Positions 29,531-37,335 of a stretch of 42,989 bases of DNA are shown piece by piece. The DNA comes from Candidatus Woesearchaeota archaeon (GTDB taxonomy: Archaea; Nanobdellota; Nanobdellia; Woesearchaeales; JAGVZT01), in NCBI GenBank assembly GCA_018302335.1, contig JAGVZT010000066.1, positions 1 to 42,989 of the forward strand. Reading direction: 5' to 3'. The translations under genes were made by a program, and so were the position numbers. The notes under the pieces were generated by a model. It was not told the origin of the DNA. It saw only the letters and a program-made list of their open reading frames with translations, and made no database searches. Each line of letters opens with the position of its first letter. Position 1 is the first letter of the stretch.

Positions 29531-30227
29531 GGAAGCCGCTGTGGCCAATCTGCTGCGTCAGCGGGCGGACCTTGCGCTCCTCTGACTCCCATTCCCTCTC
29601 GATGATCTCTATGGTACGAAGGAACAGGAAGCCCGGATGCTTCCTCACCGCGGTAGAGAAGTCCATCACCTGCGGCACCGTCGGAGAGTACGCGACGAGG
29701 ATGCCCCCCACTTTGAGGCTCGCGAACGCGGTGTCGAGCGCGGCCCAGGGGTCGGGGATGTCAATGGTCATCGCATCGGCCTCGCGCTCCTCGATAGCTG
29801 AACGGATGTCGCCATCCTTGAGCGTGAGGTTCGCAAGAGAAAGGCGCTCGGCGTTTTTCCTCGCGACCTCGAGGAAATCTGGCCGGATGTCGTAGCTCAC
29901 CACCCGCCTTGCGATATGCGCGAGCATGCAGGCCAGCGCTCCCGACCCGGCGCCGGCATCAATGACGAAGGAGTCTTTCCCTATCCCTGCTTGGATGATG
30001 ATGCTTCCCAGGTCCTTCAGGGGGATGATCTGCGCCTTTCGCGAGATTCTCCGGTAGGAGTCGAGGAACGATGGCTCAAGAACGAAGTATTCCTTCCCGG
30101 TATTGGTGCGCAAGCTCTCTCCGGGCTTCGCTCCAGAAAGCACAGCAGCGGGGATGGTCCCATCGCGTGTGTGCATCGCTCCCTCGACCAGGAAAGCATC
30201 GCCCTCACGGGAGAGGAGCAGCCTCAT
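29502..30227 (-). CDS. trmI: tRNA (adenine-N1)-methyltransferase TrmI
   Basis: A 241-residue enzyme that makes m1A at position 58 (and 57 in some archaea) of tRNA. The N-terminal small domain is present (RDGTIPAAVLSGAKPGES), then the family block SRKAQIIPLKDLGSIIIQAGI, motif I VIDAGAGSGALACMLA, and motif IV AMTIDIPDPWAALD, which is diagnostic. The C-terminal REWESEERKVRP...HSGFLSFARKV is also typical. Its ATG overlaps the purB stop by 4 bp, so it is the second gene of a purB-trmI unit. Confidence 0.93.
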   Translation of the reverse strand: MRLLLSREGDAFLVEGAMHTRDGTIPAAVLSGAKPGESLRTNTGKEYFVLEPSFLDSYRRISRKAQIIPLKDLGSIIIQAGIGKDSFVIDAGAGSGALACMLAHIARRVVSYDIRPDFLEVARKNAERLSLANLTLKDGDIRSAIEEREADAMTIDIPDPWAALDTAFASLKVGGILVAYSPTVPQVMDFSTAVRKHPGFLFLRTIEIIEREWESEERKVRPLTQQIGHSGFLSFARKVRS

Positions 30228-31570
30228 CGGAGCGACCTCGCGAGGCTCGGCGCATAGCCGAAATAGTCGCGGGGGCTCATGGCAAGCAGGCGCTTCTTCT
30301 CCTTGTCTGGCAATGGCTGGCTCTCGATGAACGAGCGGAGTTCCTGCAACGTGAGTTCCCTGCCCCGGGAGAGCTCCTTGAGACGCTCATACCCTTCCTC
30401 GACGCCATGCATCCTCAGGACGCACTGCACCGCCTCGGTCAGCACCTCGGGATGAGCGTCGAGCTCCGCAAGGAGGAACCGCTCATTTGGGGCAATCTTC
30501 CCGAGGCCCTTGAGCAGGGACGACCAGGCAAGGAGGGAGTGGCCGAACGCGACGCCGATGTTGCGCATCACCGTGCTGTCGCTCAGGTCTCTCTGGAGCC
30601 TGGACTTGGTGAGCTTCTCGGAAAGGAAGACAAGCATGGCATTCGCAAGCTCGAGATTGCCCTCGGCGTTCTCGAAATCGATGGGATTCACCTTGTGAGG
30701 CATGGTGCTGCTTCCAACTTCGGCCTTGGCCGTCGACTGCACAAGGTAGCCCATGCTGATGTAGAGCCAGCAGTCCCGAGAAAGGTCCGTGAAGATGCTG
30801 TTCACTCCCCTGAGAGTGTCGAGCAGCTCCGCAAGAGAATCCTTTGGCTCTACCTGCGTGGTGAGCGGCGACGCGCGAAGCCCGAGGGAGAAGAGAAAGC
30901 GTTCCGCGAATGCGGGCCAGTCCACCCTGGGCGCCGCGGCGCGCATCGCGCTGTAGTTGCCTGTGGCGCCATTCAGCTTCGCAGCGAAGGCGCAGCGCTT
31001 CAGCGCCGAAAGCCGTCCGTCAAGCCGGGAGAGGAACACGGCGAACTCCTTCCCGAGCGTCGTGGGTGAGGCCGGCTGGCCATGGGTGCGGGCGAGCATG
31101 GGAAGCTCCGCATACCTGTCCGAGAGGTCAGCCAGGGTCGAACGCAGCGCGTCCAGGGATGGGAGCAGCACGTCCTTGAGACTGCCACGCAGCATCAGTG
31201 CGTATGCGGTGTCATTGACATCGCTTGAGGTGAGGCAGAAGTGCAGCATCGGCGAAAGGTCCTGCAGCGACGTTCCGCGGAAGCGTTCCCGGAGCCAGTA
31301 TTCGACCGCCTTGACATCATGCTTCGTCTCGTCCTCGATGGCCTTGATTGCCTCGCACGCCGCGGCGTCACCCTTTTCGAGCTCCGCGAGAAGCCCGCGC
31401 TCCTGTTTTGAGAGCTTCCTGCACACCCTCGCCTCAGAGAGGGCGATGAGGTACCGCGCTTCGACCATGATACGATGCTTGATGAGGGCGGCTTCCGAGA
31501 AATACGCGCGTAGTGGGGCGCTCTGCTCAGCGTAGCGGCCGTCCAGGGGCGAGAGCGCTTCGAGGGTCAT
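30224..31570 (-). CDS. purB: Adenylosuccinate lyase, bacterial (E. coli-type) subfamily
   Basis: A 448-residue lyase of purine synthesis that releases fumarate from SAICAR and from adenylosuccinate. The fumarase-superfamily signature GSSTMPHKVNPIDFEN is intact, with the catalytic histidine region ARTHGQPASPTT and the TSSDVNDTAYALML block. The opening LEALSPLDGRYAEQSAPLRAY is that of the E. coli PurB subfamily rather than the shorter subfamily of most archaea, which suggests acquisition from bacteria. ATG 31570 is 27 bp from the centre of a TATA box at 31592-31601. Confidence 0.95.
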   Translation of the reverse strand: MTLEALSPLDGRYAEQSAPLRAYFSEAALIKHRIMVEARYLIALSEARVCRKLSKQERGLLAELEKGDAAACEAIKAIEDETKHDVKAVEYWLRERFRGTSLQDLSPMLHFCLTSSDVNDTAYALMLRGSLKDVLLPSLDALRSTLADLSDRYAELPMLARTHGQPASPTTLGKEFAVFLSRLDGRLSALKRCAFAAKLNGATGNYSAMRAAAPRVDWPAFAERFLFSLGLRASPLTTQVEPKDSLAELLDTLRGVNSIFTDLSRDCWLYISMGYLVQSTAKAEVGSSTMPHKVNPIDFENAEGNLELANAMLVFLSEKLTKSRLQRDLSDSTVMRNIGVAFGHSLLAWSSLLKGLGKIAPNERFLLAELDAHPEVLTEAVQCVLRMHGVEEGYERLKELSRGRELTLQELRSFIESQPLPDKEKKRLLAMSPRDYFGYAPSLARSLR

Positions 31571-31591
31571 GGTGCGATGGCATGACTGGCG

Positions 31592-31601
31592 CCTTATAAA
31601 C
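31592..31601 (-). promoter_or_regulatory. TATA box of purB-trmI
   Basis: TTTATAAGG on the minus strand, centred 27 bp upstream of the purB ATG; repeat copy D begins 34 bp further upstream. Confidence 0.65.
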
Positions 31602-31634
31602 TCTTCCGCTCACGCGAAGAAGTGAACATTGAGT

Positions 31635-31698
31635 TGGCCGCATTGCGCAGAATATCCGCCCTTCCGGTGAGACAATCCGGAACTCGTACGGCCGGCCG
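31635..31698 (+). repeat. Dispersed palindromic repeat, copy D
   Basis: A 64-bp copy. It starts TGGCCGCATTGCGCAGAATA then TCCGCC, keeps GTGAGACAATCCGGAACT in the centre and ends ACGGCCGGCC. It lies between the PUA-protein gene's 3' end and the purB promoter. Confidence 0.87.
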
Positions 31699-31756
31699 GG
31701 ATACATCAAAATTGTTGCTGAGTCCGCTCACTCGTCTGCTGCGCCAGTCGTGTACT

Positions 31757-32218
31757 TTAGAAAGGCTCCGCGTGCGCGGAGAGCCGCCGCTCCTTCGGGA
31801 CGAAGTTGTGCAGTTTCCCGCCGGCGTAGCGGCCGCAGCCGAGATAGTCCTTCCCGCTCCGGACAAAGACGAAGCCTGCTGCTTCGGCCTGAATCTCCAG
31901 GCTCTCCCCCTTGAGCCAGCGATGAGCCAGCTCCGGCGATAGTTCGACCACGTTTTTCTTCGCGTATGGCCCGAGAAGCTGGCTTCCCTCGACGCTCAGG
32001 CGCAGCGCGCCGTCGTGCTCGCTAAGGGTGTAGATGCCGAGACGCTCAAGACGCAGCCCGGGCAGCTGCTCAAGGGACCGGCCGGCGAGGTAGTACCGCT
32101 CGCCCGACTTGAGCCAGGCCTGTTCCCGCATCGCATCAGGAACAGCGATTCCCCACTGCGTCTCCAGCCTGCCGAAGAGCTGCTTCCTTTCCTTGCTGTT
32201 CAGTATCATATTCCCCAT
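31757..32218 (-). CDS. PUA-domain RNA-binding protein (RsmF/NOL1-NOP2 C-terminal-like)
   Basis: A 153-residue protein. The N-terminal helical part (LNSKERKQLFGRLETQWGI) is followed by a PUA-type domain with LGIYTLSEHDGALRLSVEGS and AKKNVVELSPELAHRWLKGE, a block shared with C-terminal regions of rRNA cytosine methylases. The methylase domain itself is absent, so it is probably a stand-alone rRNA or tRNA binding protein. The start overlaps the aIF5B stop by 13 bp, placing it in one transcript with that factor, which fits a translation role. A second in-frame ATG at 32209 is possible. Confidence 0.8.
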   Translation of the reverse strand: MGNMILNSKERKQLFGRLETQWGIAVPDAMREQAWLKSGERYYLAGRSLEQLPGLRLERLGIYTLSEHDGALRLSVEGSQLLGPYAKKNVVELSPELAHRWLKGESLEIQAEAAGFVFVRSGKDYLGCGRYAGGKLHNFVPKERRLSAHAEPF

Positions 32219-33975
32219 ACAGGATTCTCCTCCCGCATCAGGGCCGCGATCTCCTTGAGGAGCTCTATCTCACCGTGCGAGAGCAGGTTCTTGTGCTCCT
32301 TGAGCTTGCGGAACTGCTCCTCGCTCAGCATGGAATAGAGGATCTCTCCTTCCGCGAGGTGCCTCCCCATGATAATCTGGTCCAGGGAGACCGCGACGCG
32401 CTTGCCGTGCTGAGCGACGGAGATGCTCTTCCCGTCCATCTGGATTGCCCGCACGACGGTGAGAGACTTCCCAGCCTTCTTCATGAGGGGCATTCCCGTA
32501 TGAAGTTCGCCCCCGAGAATCTCCACCCCGCAGATGGCGGGATTGCTCTGCCTGAACACGTAGCCGGGGAGGATGCGCAGCTTGCAGGGCTTCTGCGACA
32601 GCTGTTTGCCCGCCTTTGCCTTCTTGAGGTCTTCCAACCATTGCTCGTATTCCTGGAGCAGGGTGTACACGATGCCGCTGGTAAAGAGCTTCACTCCGCT
32701 TTCTTCCAGGGCCTGCTTCGCCTGAGGGTCCAACTCCACGTTGAAGGCGAGGATGACCGCATCCTGGGGCCGCTCCTCGATGCCTATCTGCGCCTCGACA
32801 ATGTCTTTCCTCGTGACTTGACCGATGGTTGCCCTGCGTATGGAAAACTTCTTCTGCCTCAGCATCCACTGCAGGGCCTCGAGCGAGCCTATGCTGTCCG
32901 CCTTGGCGACAACTCCCTTTTCACCCTGCTCGATGAGCACCCCGCGGACCTCCTCGCGTATCTCCGCCGAAATTCTCGCGACATCCTCCGGAGAGCAGCA
33001 GATGACCGGCATCCCGGAGACCGCACCCTCAAGGTGAGGCGCCGCGATTTTCACGCCGGTCGCTGCGCGGACGCTTTCAACAGAGAGGAAATGCGATTTC
33101 CGGTCGCGCATCTCTTCCAGAGGCTCTGGCTGGAAGAGCGCGCGGATTTTGGTCACTGCAGGCTCGTTGAGCGTCCCCACGACAATGGTGTCATCCTTCT
33201 GCAGCATGCCGTCGTGCAGGATGACATCCACTGTGGTGCCGAGACCCTTGGTCTCCTTGACCTCGAGGATGACGCCCTTGCCCGGACCGTCCGTGGTGCG
33301 CAGCTCCTGATTGAGGTAGCGCTGGCTGAGGCCTGCAAGGACCATCACCAGCTCCGGCACCCCCTCCAGCGTCCTCGCGGAGCAGGGCACCATGGAGACC
33401 TGCTTGGTGTAGTCCTTGATGCGGTCGAAGCGCTCCGTCTCGAAGCCTTCCTGCTTCACCTGCTCTGCGACAACATAGAAGCGCCTCTCTAGCTCATACT
33501 GGACCTCCGCTGGCTGGGCAGCGATGCTCGGGAGGAGCAGTCCCTGCACAGGAAGCCATCCGGGGATGAGGTCTATCTTGTTCGCGGCGATGAGAAACGG
33601 GGTGTGCTGCTGCTTCAGGATGGCAATCGCCTCCCGTGTCTGAGGCTTGACACCCTCATTGATGTCCACAACAAGAATGGCGATGTCTGCGATGCTTCCC
33701 CCTCGTTTTCTCAGGGAGGAGAACGCCTCATGCCCCGGGGTGTCGATGAACAGCAGCCCGGGGATGGTCAGCTCTATCTTGAGCTGCTCCAGCAGCGGCC
33801 CGCACATCTTCCTCACCGTTTCGAGGGGGATGATGCTGGCCCCGATGGACTGGGTGATGCCGCCCTGCTCCCCCGCCTGGATGGCGCTGCCTCGTATGCT
33901 GTCAAGCAGCGAGGTCTTCCCGTGGTCAATGTGGCCCACGGTGACCACAATGGGCTGGCGGATGCGCTCTGGCAT
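32206..33975 (-). CDS. infB: Translation initiation factor aIF5B (IF2 homologue)
   Basis: A 589-residue GTPase that promotes subunit joining in initiation. GTPase motifs: G1 GHIDHGKT (14-21), G3 FIDTPGHEAF, G4 AANKIDL. Further eIF5B blocks are GGITQSIGAS in switch I, EVKETKGLGTTVDVILHDG in domain II, KADSIGSLEALQ in domain III and the domain IV strand RILPGYVFRQSNPAICGVEI. The length is that of archaeal aIF5B and there is no intein. ATG 33975 is 27 bp from the centre of a TATA box at 33997-34007. Confidence 0.97.
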   Translation of the reverse strand: MPERIRQPIVVTVGHIDHGKTSLLDSIRGSAIQAGEQGGITQSIGASIIPLETVRKMCGPLLEQLKIELTIPGLLFIDTPGHEAFSSLRKRGGSIADIAILVVDINEGVKPQTREAIAILKQQHTPFLIAANKIDLIPGWLPVQGLLLPSIAAQPAEVQYELERRFYVVAEQVKQEGFETERFDRIKDYTKQVSMVPCSARTLEGVPELVMVLAGLSQRYLNQELRTTDGPGKGVILEVKETKGLGTTVDVILHDGMLQKDDTIVVGTLNEPAVTKIRALFQPEPLEEMRDRKSHFLSVESVRAATGVKIAAPHLEGAVSGMPVICCSPEDVARISAEIREEVRGVLIEQGEKGVVAKADSIGSLEALQWMLRQKKFSIRRATIGQVTRKDIVEAQIGIEERPQDAVILAFNVELDPQAKQALEESGVKLFTSGIVYTLLQEYEQWLEDLKKAKAGKQLSQKPCKLRILPGYVFRQSNPAICGVEILGGELHTGMPLMKKAGKSLTVVRAIQMDGKSISVAQHGKRVAVSLDQIIMGRHLAEGEILYSMLSEEQFRKLKEHKNLLSHGEIELLKEIAALMREENPVWGI

Positions 33976-33996
33976 GAGAGAACGGGGGCTGGGATG

Positions 33997-34007
33997 CCTT
34001 TTAAACC
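33997..34007 (-). promoter_or_regulatory. TATA box of infB
   Basis: GGTTTAAAAGG on the minus strand, centred 27 bp upstream of the ATG. Confidence 0.65.
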
Positions 34008-34043
34008 TTTAGAAGCGCCGCAGGCAGGTGATGCCTGGAGCGT

Positions 34044-34114
34044 GGCCGCCCGCACTGGAGAGGCTCATCGGCATGGCAGCGAGACCACGCTTATATCATG
34101 CGGCATTGCGGCCG
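34044..34114 (+). repeat. Dispersed palindromic repeat, copy I
   Basis: A diverged 71-bp copy. It starts GGCCGCCCGCACTGGAGAGG, keeps GCAGCGAGACCACG in the centre and ends GCGGCATTGCGGCCG. It lies between the infB promoter and the 3' end of the molybdoprotein gene. Confidence 0.75.
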
Positions 34115-34137
34115 AGGAATTTGAGCGCCCTGTGCAG

Positions 34138-34770
34138 TCAGGAATACCGCTCTTCCTTCGCGGCGTCGCCGTGGTTGTGGTAACCACGGCGCTCCCAGAA
34201 GCCGGGCTGGTCCATCGCAGCGAACTCGAGCTTCACCAGGAACTTGCTCGCTTTCCATGCGTAGAGTTGGGGGATGATGAGCCGGATGTGGCCGTGCTCC
34301 CGGGGGATGGGCATGCCATCCAGCTCAAAAGCGAGGAAGACGTCATCACGCTCCACATCCTCGCGGGGGACATTGGTGGAGTATCCTTCTGCGCCGTGCT
34401 GGATGAGGTGCTTCCACTTCGCGGTCGGCTTCACCATCGCAAGTATCTTCCGGAAAGGTATGCCGGTCCACTTCACGTCATACTTTGTCCAGCTCGTGAC
34501 GCAGTGGAAGTCCTTGGAGTACTGCTGGATACCGAGCTTCTTCAGCTCGGCCAGGGAATATTTTCCTGGCTTTTCCACCTCGCCGGAAACCTCCAGTTTC
34601 CAGTCCTTGAGGTCCATGTCCGGCTGCACTCCCAGGTCCAGCACAGGGAAGCCGGAGACGAGCTTCTGTCCGGGAGGCAGGCGCGCATCGGTCTGCTCGT
34701 GCCTGCCCTGCTTCCGGAAGATGTCGAGAAGGTGCTTCTTCCCCTGGATGACATGGTCCGCGTCGGCCAT
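34138..34770 (-). CDS. Sulfite-oxidase-like molybdopterin oxidoreductase
   Basis: A 210-residue protein of the sulfite oxidase/MsrP catalytic-domain family. The molybdenum-ligating cysteine is Cys90 in KDFHCVTSWTKYDVKWTGIP, a conserved block. Other family segments are WKLEVSGEVEKPGKYSLAEL and IPREHGHIRLIIPQLYAWKASKF. There is no Tat signal and no heme or dimerisation domain, so it probably acts in the cytosol; the substrate is unknown. It begins 4 bp after the stop of the upstream unknown gene and has no promoter of its own. Molybdopterin synthesis genes are not in the window. Confidence 0.88.
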   Translation of the reverse strand: MADADHVIQGKKHLLDIFRKQGRHEQTDARLPPGQKLVSGFPVLDLGVQPDMDLKDWKLEVSGEVEKPGKYSLAELKKLGIQQYSKDFHCVTSWTKYDVKWTGIPFRKILAMVKPTAKWKHLIQHGAEGYSTNVPREDVERDDVFLAFELDGMPIPREHGHIRLIIPQLYAWKASKFLVKLEFAAMDQPGFWERRGYHNHGDAAKEERYS

Positions 34771-34774
34771 GGTT

Positions 34775-35302
34775 CTACAGGAATGGCTCGACGAAGAAGA
34801 ATTCTATGAAGTATCCATTCCCGTCACGCTCATAGAACAGCGCAAGGTAGTCCGGGTCGACGCTCCGCACGGTGTGGGCATCGTCAGTGAGAGGCCGGAA
34901 GAGCTCCGAAAGCTCTGGTCGGGGCAGCTTGTGCCGCTCATGGCCCTGGCCCAACCACTCGATTCTGACGGAGGCGCCTCGTTCGTAGGAAAGATTGCCC
35001 GCTTGCCACTCGGTCAAGGCCTCACCGAGCAGGATGTTGAATTCGGCAGGTTCCGTCGCGCTCAGGCGCATGTAATCAAAGCTGAAGCGAAGGTCGTCAA
35101 GTTCGGGACTGCACGCCGCGTTGTCCGCATCGTTCCACACGTATGTCTTCGGCACCCTGTCCTGCTCATCCGGCAGCACCGCCCATTCGAGCGGGACGTC
35201 CGAGAGAAGGTCGATGAGCTCGGCGAGACCCGCCGGGGCGCCGCCCTTGCCCGCATACCCTTTTTCCACGATGTACGTGCACAGGTACTGGTTGAGGTCC
35301 AT
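34775..35302 (-). CDS. Protein of unknown function upstream of the molybdoprotein
   Basis: A 175-residue acidic protein, not recognised. It has an all-soluble composition with aromatic-rich ends (LALFYERDGNGYFIEFFFVE at the C-terminus). The ATG at 35302 is chosen because a TATA box centred at 35328 is 26 bp upstream; the longer open frame runs into the divergent MutY-like gene. It forms a two-gene unit with the sulfite-oxidase-like gene, so a role linked to that enzyme is possible. Confidence 0.75.
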   Translation of the reverse strand: MDLNQYLCTYIVEKGYAGKGGAPAGLAELIDLLSDVPLEWAVLPDEQDRVPKTYVWNDADNAACSPELDDLRFSFDYMRLSATEPAEFNILLGEALTEWQAGNLSYERGASVRIEWLGQGHERHKLPRPELSELFRPLTDDAHTVRSVDPDYLALFYERDGNGYFIEFFFVEPFL

Positions 35303-35322
35303 GCTTCGGAAGACACACCCTA

Positions 35323-35333
35323 ATTTTATAAAC
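35323..35333. promoter_or_regulatory. Single symmetric TATA box serving two divergent genes
   Basis: ATTTTATAAAC on the plus strand and GTTTATAAAAT on the minus. Its centre, about 35328, is 26 bp from the minus-strand ATG (35302) and 26 bp from the plus-strand ATG (35354). The whole intergenic gap is 51 bp, with no room for a second box. Confidence 0.65.
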
Positions 35334-35353
35334 GTGCGCCCCAGCGCACTCCC

Positions 35354-36157
35354 ATGGATGCCCTCATCAGGCGCTTCCAGGCTAAAATCCTGGCGTTCTA
35401 CGCGGAGAAGGCGAGAGACCTCCCCTGGCGGCACACGACTGAGGCGTACGCGATTCTCGTGTCCGAAGTGATGCTCCAGCAGACTCAGGTCGGCCGTGTT
35501 GTTGAGAGATACGAACGCTGGCTTGCAAGATGGCCATCTATCCGGGCGCTCGCCGCGGCTTCCCTCCACGAAGTCCTGCAGGAGTGGAGCGGGCTCGGCT
35601 ACAACCGCAGGGCGCTGCTTCTCCACAAGGCGGCCGGCATCATCGTGGCCGAGCATCAGGGCGACGTGCTGCTGGCGCTGCGCTCCACGAAGATTCCCGG
35701 CATCGGCCCCTACACCGCGGCCGCGGTGCGCATCTTCGCCGCGAACGAGGACATCGTCGCCGTGGACACCAACATACGGAGGATATTCATCCACGAGTTT
35801 GGCCGCGATGCCGCTGGTCCGGCACGACTTCAGGAACTCGCGATGCAGTGCCTCCCAAAAGGGAGAAGCCGCGAATGGCACAACGCCCTCATGGATTATG
35901 GAGCGACGTTCCTCACCGCCAGGTCAACAGGAATCAAGCCTCTCTCGCGGCAGGGCCGCTTCGAGGGCTCCGTGCGCCAGCTGCGCGGCAAGGTGATGAA
36001 GGCGCTCATCGCGGCCGAGAGGCCGGTCGGGATGAAGACGCTATCAACCATGGAACCGGATACTAAGAGGCTACGCACTGCTCTGCATGGTCTTGTGAGA
36101 GACGGGCTGGCCCGCAGGGCACACGGAGGATACTCGCTTCCCGGGAGAGATACATGA
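35354..36157 (+). CDS. MutY-like DNA glycosylase without Fe-S cysteines, with C-terminal winged-helix-like tail
   Basis: A 267-residue HhH-GPD glycosylase. MutY-like blocks are ARDLPWRHTTEAYAILVSEV, MLQQTQVGRVVERYERW, the hairpin IPGIGPYTAAAVRIFA and the catalytic Asp in VDTNIRRIF. MutY normally has four cysteines holding a 4Fe-4S cluster after the GPD domain; here the equivalent region (ALMDYGATFLTARSTGIKPL) has none. The last 60 residues (FEGSVRQLRGKVMKALIAAE ... YSLPG) look like a small winged helix, as seen in some cluster-containing MutY proteins. The NUDIX-like domain is absent. The stop overlaps the next ATG by 4 bp. Confidence 0.85.
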   Translation: MDALIRRFQAKILAFYAEKARDLPWRHTTEAYAILVSEVMLQQTQVGRVVERYERWLARWPSIRALAAASLHEVLQEWSGLGYNRRALLLHKAAGIIVAEHQGDVLLALRSTKIPGIGPYTAAAVRIFAANEDIVAVDTNIRRIFIHEFGRDAAGPARLQELAMQCLPKGRSREWHNALMDYGATFLTARSTGIKPLSRQGRFEGSVRQLRGKVMKALIAAERPVGMKTLSTMEPDTKRLRTALHGLVRDGLARRAHGGYSLPGRDT

Positions 36158-36717
36158 GCCTACAGAGATTCTTCCGGCACCTCGCCGCACTGAAGAGCCT
36201 GGAGCGCACGGGATGGATACTGAAGAAGGTGCCTCCACCTCGGGAGACGGTCGCCTCGCACACCTATGGTGCCGCGATGCTCGGCTGGCTCCGGGCGACG
36301 GAGGAGCGCCTTGATGCGGAGAGAGTCATCAAGATGCTCCTCCTCCATGACCTGGCTGAAAGCCTCATCGGGGACATCACCCCGCATGAGATGGACCCTC
36401 TCCTCAAAAAGAAAAGGGAGAATCTCGCGTTCCGGAGGCTGCTGAAGGACATCCCGGCTGTGATACGAGGGGAAGCGGAGAGACTCTTTCAGGAGTTCCA
36501 GTCCGGGAGGACGAGGGAGGCGCGCCTCGCACGGAGATGCGACAGACTGGACACCCTTCTCCAGGCAAGGGAATACCGCAAAGTTGTTCCCGGCATCGAG
36601 AAAGAGTTTCTCAGGACCTACGGGCCGCTGGCCGAGCTATCTACTCCTCAGGCTCCTCGGGGACGCGCTCCAGCGCGGCCAGCGCGTCGGCAAGGCTCAC
36701 CTGCTCGACGCTCTTGA
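36154..36717 (+). CDS. HD-domain nucleotidase, YfbR/HDDC2-like
   Basis: A 187-residue HD phosphohydrolase. RTGWILKKVPPPRETVASHT provides the first metal histidine, LLLHDLAESLIGDITPHE the HD pair, and RRCDRLDTLLQAREY the last aspartate, the pattern of 5'-deoxynucleotidases. It probably dephosphorylates deoxynucleoside monophosphates, fitting its coupling to a DNA repair glycosylase by a 4-bp overlap. The last 26 residues are low-complexity (Arg, Pro, Ala) and lie over the convergent gene's 3' end (77-bp overlap), so the functional domain ends near residue 160. Confidence 0.85.
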   Translation: MSLQRFFRHLAALKSLERTGWILKKVPPPRETVASHTYGAAMLGWLRATEERLDAERVIKMLLLHDLAESLIGDITPHEMDPLLKKKRENLAFRRLLKDIPAVIRGEAERLFQEFQSGRTREARLARRCDRLDTLLQAREYRKVVPGIEKEFLRTYGPLAELSTPQAPRGRAPARPARRQGSPARRS

Positions 36718-37129
36718 ACAGGGACAGAAGCCCTTTCTCCAGCGCCCCCTCCTCCGTGATGGTGTGATGCACCGCTGGAGAGATCATCCATTTGTGCTCG
36801 CCTGCCGAAAATGGGTTGACCATGACGACCTTGAGATTCTTGCGGGCCAGAAGCTGCTGCCAGTTCTTCACAAGCTCACGGAAGCTTTCCTCGTTGTTGA
36901 AGCTGACGATGAAGATACGATGGGCCTCCTTGCTCTCGACAAGCGAGAGGTCCCATCCCCCGAGGAATAAGCAGTAGATTTCCTTGCCTTCGGACTTCAC
37001 TACCTCGAGCACCTGGCCCTTCCTCACGACAGACTGGACATCCTTCGCATAGATGCTCCTATGGCGCGTATAGGCCTCGGCCCACTCCGCGAGACAGGAG
37101 AGGAGCTTTTCCGTTCCCTCGGCATCCAT
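36641..37129 (-). CDS. Protein of unknown function
   Basis: A 162-residue soluble protein, not recognised. It contains EIYCLFLGGWDLSLVESKEA, HRIFIVSFNNEESFRELVKN, and LKVVMVNPFSAGEHKWMISP, suggesting a small alpha/beta domain. Two in-frame ATGs exist, at 37138 and 37129. The second is preferred because the TATA box AATATAAATAG (37151-37163) is centred 28 bp from it and only 19 bp from the first. It overlaps the convergent HD gene by 77 bp. Confidence 0.72.
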   Translation of the reverse strand: MDAEGTEKLLSCLAEWAEAYTRHRSIYAKDVQSVVRKGQVLEVVKSEGKEIYCLFLGGWDLSLVESKEAHRIFIVSFNNEESFRELVKNWQQLLARKNLKVVMVNPFSAGEHKWMISPAVHHTITEEGALEKGLLSLFKSVEQVSLADALAALERVPEEPEE

Positions 37130-37150
37130 GGGGCACATCGCCGCGGCGCG

Positions 37151-37163
37151 CTATTTATATTTT
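37151..37163 (-). promoter_or_regulatory. TATA box deciding the start of the gene at 37129
   Basis: AATATAAATAG on the minus strand, centred about 37157; leaderless spacing favours the ATG at 37129 over 37138. Confidence 0.6.
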
Positions 37164-37195
37164 GTGGGATTGCCTGACAGAAAGCAAGGCCGGGA

Positions 37196-37253
37196 GGCCG
37201 CGCGAGTTCCGCGCTGTCTCACAGGTACCCGGGACATTCTCAGCAGTGCGGCC
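37196..37253 (-). repeat. Dispersed palindromic repeat, copy E
   Basis: A 58-bp copy in reverse orientation between the divergent unknown gene and XPD. Read on the minus strand it starts GGCCGCACTGCTGAGAATGT, keeps TGTGAGACAGCGCGGAACT and ends CGCGCGGCC. Confidence 0.85.
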
Positions 37254-37305
37254 ATATTCACGCTTTCCCCGATAAACCAAGCTTTCCGGATTCTTCGCCG
37301 CAGGG

Positions 37306-37314
37306 TATTTATAC
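37306..37314 (+). promoter_or_regulatory. TATA box of the XPD-like helicase gene
   Basis: TATTTATAC centred 26 bp upstream of the ATG at 37336. Confidence 0.6.
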
Positions 37315-37335
37315 GCGGTCCGTACCCTGCCTGCG

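Noticed and set aside
32275-34809. Two long plus-strand open frames opposite infB and the molybdoprotein
   Set aside because: Antisense shadows of conserved genes with intact motifs.
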